In this document: positions 57,427 to 64,000 of the stretch, in pieces
How positions within the stretch are numbered: position 1 is the stretch's first letter
Layout: each line of letters starts with the position of its first letter
Source of the DNA: Verrucomicrobiota bacterium
Lineage (GTDB): Bacteria; Verrucomicrobiota; Verrucomicrobiia; Limisphaerales; J093
Length of the DNA stretch: 64,000 bases
Assembly (NCBI GenBank): GCA_029556615.1
Contig: JAKQDD010000113.1
Coordinates: 124,001-188,000, forward strand
Direction: 5' to 3'
The notes under the pieces: generated by a model
What the model was told of the DNA's origin: nothing
The model's input: the letters and a program-made list of their open reading frames with translations, nothing else
The model's database searches: none
Position numbers and translations under genes: made by a program

Positions 57427-60400
57427 TCACTGCTTGCGCAGGCGCAACCGCAGGAACGCCCGGCTGATTCCCGTCGTGTCAATGCGGGCCTCCAGCAGAT
57501 CGCGCTTGTCGCTGAAGATGCCCACGGTGCCGACGCCGATGCGGGGCGGCGTCAGGCCCGTGGGCCCCGTGCCGGCAAGGTACCATGTGCGAAGGTCCGG
57601 GGACCATTGCACCTCGGCCACAATGTCCTGGTGCTCCTTTCCCCTCGCCCACTGCATGGCCACCTCACCGGTTTCGGCGTCGACGTAGGCGCCGCAGATC
57701 AGCTCGATGGAATTCGAAAACTGGGGATGGGTGTCGAGATAGGCCTCGACCAGGTTCGGATGCGCGTCTCCGTCCGGATTGGCATCCGGACCCCACGTGT
57801 CGGCTTCGAGGCCCTCGTCGGACACCGTCGCGTCACCGAACGTCTGGCGTGCCCACGACTCGTAGTCGTCGCGCTCGAGAGCATGGACGTAGATCTCACC
57901 CGCGGGCGCCGGATCCGCGTGGCTGCGCTTGTCGGATCCCATCGCGAGGATGCCGCCACTCACCGCCACGGACGCGCCAAAATGATCCCACGCCGCGGCA
58001 TCCCAGGGTTCGAAAGTCCGCTGCAGGCTCCATCCTGCCGAGTCGTCCGGATTGCGCAGGTACAGGTAGACCGCACCCGAGAACGTGTTGGTGCCGAGAC
58101 CGTCGCGGTTGGGGGCGCCAATGGCAAGAACGTCGCCTTCAAGGGCGAGAGCATACCCGTAATCGTCGAAGGCGTCTTCCGTGCGGTTGGTCAGCAGTCC
58201 GGTGAACCCCCAGGCATCCGCGCCGCCCCCGTTCCTCCCGATAAGGTACACCCAGGTGTCGCCGGTCGTGCTTCCGCCAGTGATGGCGCCGACATCGCCG
58301 TCGAGAGCCACCTCACGCCCGAACTCGGCGTCGAACGTGGGCGCATGCACATGGCCCACGAGTCTGGCCACCTCACCCCACTGGTCGGCCCCCCCCTCGT
58401 TGCGGGCAAACAGATACGCCCGGCCTTCGCCGTAGCTCAAATCCGCAAAGGAGAGCCGCGGGGCGCCCACGAGGAGCTGATCGCCGTCGAGGGCGATGCT
58501 GCGTCCGAAAAAGAGATGGTCTGCCGGGTCTCCCGGGAGGATCTCCGCCACTTTGCCCCAATGGTCGGCCCCGCCTTCCTGCCGCTTGTAGATCGTCACC
58601 CGTCCGGATTCCGCAAAGGCGCCATGGGCTGCGCGCGGCGAGGATACGGCGGCCCAGTTGCCGTCCAGCGATACATCATAGCCGAAGGCGGCAAGATCGG
58701 AGGCAGGGGTGCCCGTCAGCTTTTGGGTCTGACCCCAGTGGTTCAGCCCGCCCTCGTTGCGGGCGAACACATAGGCCGCACCCTGGTTGACGCCGGCAAC
58801 GTCGGCCCGGTAGGCGCCAACAATGACCTGATCGCCGCTGACACCGACCGACGCCCCGAACGAACTGTCGTTCACGTTGTCCAGCGGCAAGAGCTTGCAT
58901 ACTTCGCCCCACGCGTCCTCGCCGTTCCGGTTCTTCTTGAACACGTAGGCGGCATTCAGAGTGTCGGTCGCCACGACGCTGGTGATTCCAGGATCGGCCG
59001 CCCCGACCACAAGCGTTTCGCCGTCGAGCGCGATCGCGGCGCCGAACAGGTCTCCGCTCGTCCCCGCCGATCCCTCGTGCTGCGCAACCCGCATCCAGAC
59101 GGAGTTCCGCCGGCGATAGGTCTCCACCGCGCCGCGATCACCGTCCCGCCCGGGACGCCCCGCGACGAGTGTCGAGCCCTCGGCGGCAACGACGGCACCG
59201 AAACGGTCGCCCGCGGTTCCGTCGCGGGGCATAATCACGTCGGTCGCACCCCACGCCGCGGAACCGCCTTCGTTGCGCTCGAATACCGCCACGGCACCGG
59301 ATGCGATCCCGTTCAACTCGAAACCGGGGGCCCCAACGTAGGCGCGGTCGTTGTGCAGCCACACCGACCCCCCGAAATCCGCTCCGGCTGCCGGCGCCGC
59401 CGAACGGAGCCGCGCCTCGTTGTCCCACGTATCCGCGCCGCCCTGGTTGCGGGCATGGACATAGGCTGCGCCGGTGACCATGGCACCCGATGTCTCCCCA
59501 GGCGCCCCCACCAGCGCGAAGTCGTCCTCGATCGACACGGACGCACCGTACCGCGCCCCCGCCTTGCCGAACGAACCGTTGACGCCGGGCACGGGCAGCG
59601 ATTGCGTCAGACGGAATCCACCCCCACCAGGATTGTCGTACACGTACGCCCGTCCCGCGTTCACAAGGGCGTTCGAGAGGCTCGAGAGCCCTGCCGTTCC
59701 GGGCGCGCCCACCAACAGACGGTTCTCGTCCGCCGCCAGGGCGCCCCCAAACCGGTCGCCCGATGAAGCGTTCGGGTTGTTCAACAGCTGCACCCGCTGC
59801 CAGGCGTCAGCACCCCCCGTGTTGCGTTCCAGGATATGACACCGCCCCCCGCTCCCCTCCCCGGGCGCCCCCACAAATAATCGGTCGTGGTCCAGCGCCA
59901 CGCTCGCTCCATACTCGCCGCCCCCCGCCGGATTCGGCGCATTCCCATAGCCCAGGAGCCCCCAGTTGTCGACGCCGTGCCGGTTCCGCTGGTAGACGTA
60001 TACCGAACCCGCATCGGCAAGGTCGGACACGGTCTGTCCCGGAGCCCCCACCACCAGCCACTCGTCATCAAGGGCCACACTCGACCCAAAACGCGCCCCA
60101 TTCTCCAGCGATGCGGGGGTCAGCGTCCGGATGAGGTCCCACGCGTCCGGCAGGTTCCCGCTGCGCCGGAAAAGGTAGGCCACGCCGGTCTTGCGCCCGC
60201 CGGCCCCAACCCCGTCCGGGGCTCCCGCCACCAGGAAATCCCCCGCCACCGCCACGGCCTGGCCCAGGCGTTCACCAGGATCCTGTGCGCCCGGGGCGGG
60301 TTGGGCGGCCGGAGTCCACGTGCCTTCCCGGCTGCCATTCCGGAACAGGTATGCCGCACCCGATCGGTTATTGGTCGCGTCCATGTCAGCCAAAGGGTCC

Positions 60401-62319
60401 CCGACGGCCAACACGCCCCGGTCATAGGCCACGGCCGCCCCAAAAACGCCGGATGTGCGCGGCCCGTCCTGGGCCGCCAGTTTGGCGACCTCACCCCAAT
60501 TGTCGACGCCACCCTCGTCACGCCCGAAAATGTACAGAACCCCCGCGCGCTCGGTTGGGGCTGGCGCGCGCATGTCCCCCGCGAATAGCAGCTCCCCGGT
60601 CTCATCGAGAGCGATCGCGGACCCGAGTTCATTCGCATCCTGGGTGTCTCGGGCCATGAAGGTCTTGATCAAGCCCCACGCACCCGGCCCGCCCACGTCC
60701 CGTCCGTAAACGCTCAGGCGCGGCCGTCCGTCCGTTGCCGAGTCACCGGTGTCGGTTGAACTCACCGCAATGGTGGACTCGTCCGCGCTGATGGCCACGG
60801 CATGGCCAAAGGCCTCCGCCTGATTCGGGTTGGATGGAATCTGCAGGTCCGCCAGCAACCCCCACCGGCCGGGACCGCCCTGGTTGCGTCCGAAGACGTA
60901 GGCGCGGCCGATGAAGTACCTCCCGTCTTCCGGATCACCGACCACCAGCGTGTTGCCCGCCAGCGCCACGGAGTAGCCGAAGGCGTCGGCATCCGCGCTG
61001 ACGGTCGAGCCGTCAATCCGCGCCACCTCGCCCCACCTTCCCGGTCCCCCTGCGTCGCGTTCATACAGAAACACCGATGCCCCCCATCCGCCGACAGCGA
61101 GCCGGTCGCCGTCCATCGCCAGCGCGTGGCCAAAACGATCGACCGGGAACGACGCCGTCACCACTGCGGACACTCCCCAGGCTCCCGCGCCGCCAAGGTT
61201 GCGCTCGTGGATGTACACCGCCGGGGCCGTCCGTCCCGAGCTTCCGACGGCCAGCGTGCCTCCCTCCAGGGCCAGCGCTTTGCCGTGCGCTTGCTGGTTG
61301 TAGGGCGTCACATTCGTCTCCGTCAGACTTGCGGCCTGCCGCCATTGGTCGTAGCCCAGCGGATCCCGCTCGAAGATGTGCACCTTCGAGCCGTACGGAT
61401 CGGCCACGGCGAGGGTACCCCCATAGAGGGCCAAGCTCTGGCCGAATTCCCACGTCGTCGGCGGGTCCGCGGTCAGTTTGCCCAACCGCGTCACCAGCAC
61501 CGGGTCCACCACAAGAGGATAGGCCGCCCCGCGATCGTCCAACGCAAGGGTGATGATCCCGCGCTCGGCCTCGAGGCGCATGGTGGCAGGAACCCGGTCG
61601 CCATCGGCGTCGAAGGCGTACAGCGACGCGTACTCGAGACGTACTTCGCCCTCCGCATCGGCAAACACAACCGAGTTGCCATCGCCACCCGCCCGGGCTT
61701 CAAGCCCGGTTTCGATGGGAAGCGACAGGGTGACCGGCTCATCGACGGCGAAACCGGCGGGCCGCTCGCGAAGCGTGAAGCCCTGCTCCAGCCCCTCACG
61801 CGAGTTCACGTACCACACGTCCGCGCTGCCCCCGCGGTACGATACGCAGGCCCCCTTCGCCTCCGGTTCCAACGCCGCCCAGCCGGCCGGTGGCCCCATC
61901 CGGAACGTCCACCCGTTCTTCCCTCCGCAGCTCTCCAGACGCACTCCGTTCGCATCAAACCGCGAAACAAAACCATGAACCCGGTTCGGCGCGAACCAAC
62001 CCGGCCCGCCACCCGTCGCGTCGATCCGGGTGAACTGGTACTCCGCTTCCGCAATCTGGCGGGCGATACCCCACGAGGCGATGGCTGGCGCCCCGCCCCG
62101 CCGCGAAGGATCCCTGGGCGGCAGCGCAAGGTCCGAAGCGCAAGCCGGCAGGACGGAAGGAGTGGGAGACTGCGCGACGGAGCCGACAGCGGCAGTCTCG
62201 GGTCTTGGAACCCGCGCCGCCGGATGGTCCAGCCCGGATACCCGGCTCCAAGTCCACCAGACGGCCAGGAAAACCAATACACCAACCCCAATGACACGAA
62301 ACCAAGCCTGAGTCCTCAT
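57427..62319 (-). CDS. Large (1630 aa) exported FG-GAP/integrin-alpha-like beta-propeller repeat protein
   Basis: Many repeats of FG.S(V/I)A(L/I)....L(V/A)VG(A/D)P....G.(A/V)Y(V/L)F.RN.GG...WG. Confidence 0.88.
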   Translation of the reverse strand: MRTQAWFRVIGVGVLVFLAVWWTWSRVSGLDHPAARVPRPETAAVGSVAQSPTPSVLPACASDLALPPRDPSRRGGAPAIASWGIARQIAEAEYQFTRIDATGGGPGWFAPNRVHGFVSRFDANGVRLESCGGKNGWTFRMGPPAGWAALEPEAKGACVSYRGGSADVWYVNSREGLEQGFTLRERPAGFAVDEPVTLSLPIETGLEARAGGDGNSVVFADAEGEVRLEYASLYAFDADGDRVPATMRLEAERGIITLALDDRGAAYPLVVDPVLVTRLGKLTADPPTTWEFGQSLALYGGTLAVADPYGSKVHIFERDPLGYDQWRQAASLTETNVTPYNQQAHGKALALEGGTLAVGSSGRTAPAVYIHERNLGGAGAWGVSAVVTASFPVDRFGHALAMDGDRLAVGGWGASVFLYERDAGGPGRWGEVARIDGSTVSADADAFGYSVALAGNTLVVGDPEDGRYFIGRAYVFGRNQGGPGRWGLLADLQIPSNPNQAEAFGHAVAISADESTIAVSSTDTGDSATDGRPRLSVYGRDVGGPGAWGLIKTFMARDTQDANELGSAIALDETGELLFAGDMRAPAPTERAGVLYIFGRDEGGVDNWGEVAKLAAQDGPRTSGVFGAAVAYDRGVLAVGDPLADMDATNNRSGAAYLFRNGSREGTWTPAAQPAPGAQDPGERLGQAVAVAGDFLVAGAPDGVGAGGRKTGVAYLFRRSGNLPDAWDLIRTLTPASLENGARFGSSVALDDEWLVVGAPGQTVSDLADAGSVYVYQRNRHGVDNWGLLGYGNAPNPAGGGEYGASVALDHDRLFVGAPGEGSGGRCHILERNTGGADAWQRVQLLNNPNASSGDRFGGALAADENRLLVGAPGTAGLSSLSNALVNAGRAYVYDNPGGGGFRLTQSLPVPGVNGSFGKAGARYGASVSIEDDFALVGAPGETSGAMVTGAAYVHARNQGGADTWDNEARLRSAAPAAGADFGGSVWLHNDRAYVGAPGFELNGIASGAVAVFERNEGGSAAWGATDVIMPRDGTAGDRFGAVVAAEGSTLVAGRPGRDGDRGAVETYRRRNSVWMRVAQHEGSAGTSGDLFGAAIALDGETLVVGAADPGITSVVATDTLNAAYVFKKNRNGEDAWGEVCKLLPLDNVNDSSFGASVGVSGDQVIVGAYRADVAGVNQGAAYVFARNEGGLNHWGQTQKLTGTPASDLAAFGYDVSLDGNWAAVSSPRAAHGAFAESGRVTIYKRQEGGADHWGKVAEILPGDPADHLFFGRSIALDGDQLLVGAPRLSFADLSYGEGRAYLFARNEGGADQWGEVARLVGHVHAPTFDAEFGREVALDGDVGAITGGSTTGDTWVYLIGRNGGGADAWGFTGLLTNRTEDAFDDYGYALALEGDVLAIGAPNRDGLGTNTFSGAVYLYLRNPDDSAGWSLQRTFEPWDAAAWDHFGASVAVSGGILAMGSDKRSHADPAPAGEIYVHALERDDYESWARQTFGDATVSDEGLEADTWGPDANPDGDAHPNLVEAYLDTHPQFSNSIELICGAYVDAETGEVAMQWARGKEHQDIVAEVQWSPDLRTWYLAGTGPTGLTPPRIGVGTVGIFSDKRDLLEARIDTTGISRAFLRLRLRKQ

Positions 62320-62597
62320 CCCTTGCTCCCCATCAGCCGGATTGTGCCGGGACTGGAGATCCTATTCAAGAAAAAGCAATGGAAGGGCACAATGCGACCC
62401 CATTGCCTCCCATCTGCGGAGATGCCGGTCGAAAGCAGAATCGCCAAAGAATGGCTTTACATCCCGCTCGGAAGTTATCCAGACTCACCTCGAGCCTCGC
62501 AGAGAACCCGTTTCCAGGGGAAAAAACCTGGAAGCAGACGTTCCGGCCCCGGCCCCAAAAACCAAGTTCACACCCCTCACTCCTAACCGAAGAGCAC

Positions 62598-62720
62598 ATG
62601 ATGGCGCGTCACACAAGCCTGCGAATCGTCGCAATATGGGCAACTGCCATCGGGCTGAGTGTTTCTGCCTCCCATGCGCAGCAGGTTTATTGGACGGGTG
62701 TGCAACAAACGAGTGCATGA
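62598..62720 (+). pseudogene. Signal-peptide-bearing 5' fragment of an exported protein gene, interrupted at 62718
   Basis: MMARHTSLRIVAIWATAIGLSVSASHAQQVYWTGVQQTSA then TGA at the apparent IS end. Confidence 0.6.
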
Positions 62721-63345
62721 GCACTTTTACATGGAAAATGGGGTAACACTATTGCGGTTGATGGAGACCTCGATCAGGCCCTGGCGGCGGAGCCAGGATT
62801 CCACGGCGTCACGCCAAGCACGGCGCACGTCCCGGTGACCGGGAGCTTCCATAGCGCGCAGGGTGCGCTTCGCGCGGGCGCTAATCCACGCAAAAATCGC
62901 ATGCCGCCGGGCGCGGGTCCACCGAGCCCGCCGGTCGTGGAAGTACGCGGCGGTGGCCGATCGGCCGCCCAGGCTCCGGCGCCACACCTGGTTGTGCCGG
63001 TGGACAAAGAACCGGACGTAGGGCCGGGCACGTTCCGGTTCCCAGAGCCGCCCGGGCACGGCACAGGCACGCCACTGGGCCTTGATCTCGCCAATCCCGT
63101 GCTCGATCGCGCCGTTGTAGCGCGCACAGTGCACCGGACTATCGAGCGGCAAGACCCCCGCCTGCGCCAGCAGGGCGTTGACCTCCGGCGTGTTGAACAC
63201 GCCGCCGTTGTCCCGCTTCAGGAACAAGGGGGCTCCGTGGCGGCGGAAGAGCTGGCCCAGGTACCCGGCGGCCTCAGTGCCCGAGAGGTTCAGGACCAGC
63301 AGCGGCTCGAACTGGAAGGCGGTGGTGTGGCTGCGTTACGCAATC
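62718..63345 (-). mobile_element. Truncated insertion sequence with C-terminal DDE/integrase-core transposase fragment
   Basis: FEPLLVLNLSGTEAAGYLGQLFRRHGAPLFLKRDNGGVFNTPEVNALLAQAGVLPLDSPVHCARYNGAIEHGIGEIKAQWR...; in-frame TAA upstream; first catalytic region absent. Confidence 0.7.
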
Positions 63346-63442
63346 CAGGAGTCGTCATGAGCAAAAAGCGAACACTGTCGATTCCCCTATGTCAGGAGCT
63401 CTGGATTCCTTACACCGTTTGTGCGGGACAGCGGCGCGGTTC

Positions 63443-63805
63443 TCACGTTTGGGGCTTTTCCAGGCGAAGAGAATACCCCGACGGATTGTCCGGCCACTGC
63501 TCGTCGTAGGTGAAGAATTCGAGCGTCTTCAATTTCCCGTTTTCGACATAGAGGACGCCGCCAAATCCATTTTCCAGTCCTCGCATTTGCCCGGACAGAT
63601 TGGATATGACTTTTCTGTCTCTGGCGGCCGCCGCCATCTCGTCGGGAACGTCGAACTCGACAAACAACCCAACGCCACTGTGGTCACGTTTCCTGACCTT
63701 CACTGACTGCATCTGACGACGAAGTGCCTCGTCGGCGCAATTCGGCGACGACAGCAAAAGTTCGAGCGACTGTCGTTCAAAGTCTGTCAGAGCGGGCTCA
63801 GTCAT
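63443..63805 (-). CDS. Hypothetical protein (120 aa), candidate immunity protein
   Basis: MTEPALTDFERQSLELLLSSPNCADEALRRQMQSVKVRKRDHSGVGLFVEFDVPDE...; ATGA overlap with the upstream coding tail. Confidence 0.55.
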   Translation of the reverse strand: MTEPALTDFERQSLELLLSSPNCADEALRRQMQSVKVRKRDHSGVGLFVEFDVPDEMAAAARDRKVISNLSGQMRGLENGFGGVLYVENGKLKTLEFFTYDEQWPDNPSGYSLRLEKPQT

Positions 63806-63895
63806 TTGAATACTGTTCCAATCTTCACCGTTCCGTCAGGCATCACCGTGCCGCGGACGGTGATGGTCTGGCCTTTGACAGCTATTTGAATCAGC
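63802..63895 (-). pseudogene. C-terminal tail of an upstream gene, possibly the end of a polymorphic toxin
   Basis: WLIQIAVKGQTITVRGTVMPDGTVKIGTVFK* ending in a 4-nt ATGA overlap with 63805. Confidence 0.4.
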
Positions 63896-64000
63896 CACCA
63901 AGGACGAGCTTCGGGACTTCCTCCGCGACCGGTTGACGCCGACGTTCGAGACCTGCCGGCCGGTCAAGGAACGGATGGGGGAGTTGACCCTGACTGGGTT
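63879..64000 (+). CDS. Partial ORF running off the window, hypothetical
   Basis: QLFESATKDELRDFLRDRLTPTFETCRPVKERMGELTLTG; open to the edge, in-frame stop at 63876. Confidence 0.3.

Overview
This is a 64 kb GC-rich bacterial window. Its gene content (autotransporter-associated beta-strand repeats, FG-GAP proteins, hydrazine-synthase-alpha-like cytochromes, Tat-exported oxidoreductases, many exported glycosidases) suggests a Verrucomicrobiota/PVC chromosome; the taxon is inferred. It is mostly a carbohydrate-catabolism region: a minus-strand cluster (about 0.6-16.6 kb) with GH30, a GHL6-like Tat protein, a Na+/solute symporter with a translationally coupled small membrane protein, and two overlapping exported glycosidase-like genes. 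Elsewhere there is a GH95 fucosidase, a Tat-exported fucose-isomerase-like protein, a GxGYxYP protein, a NamZ/DUF1343 protein, an SGNH hydrolase, a GH144-like glucoamylase-family protein, and a six-hairpin glycosidase. Housekeeping genes are tRNA-dihydrouridine synthase, B12-dependent RNR and thioredoxin. I saw no rRNA, tRNA or CRISPR. The most interesting material is outside the intact genes. First, three or four families of dispersed structured repeats lie against gene ends: an ~88 bp element with 12 bp terminal inverted repeats (AGAGTCCTCGAC...GTCGAGGACTCT, five copies, sometimes supplying a neighbour's stop codon), a GCGAGGCGCGCCTCAGAC element that can precede it as a composite, a multi-hairpin GCGGCAG/GCGGTGCCGC element (two copies), and an ACCGGTGCAAGGATTTCCGG motif (two copies). 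Second, there are several gene remnants or deletion scars: a 2-hydroxyacyl-CoA dehydratase/activase fusion scar, a GAF-cyclase, a VapC tail, a beta-helix tail, and an IS-interrupted exported gene. The right edge is mobile-element and toxin/immunity debris.
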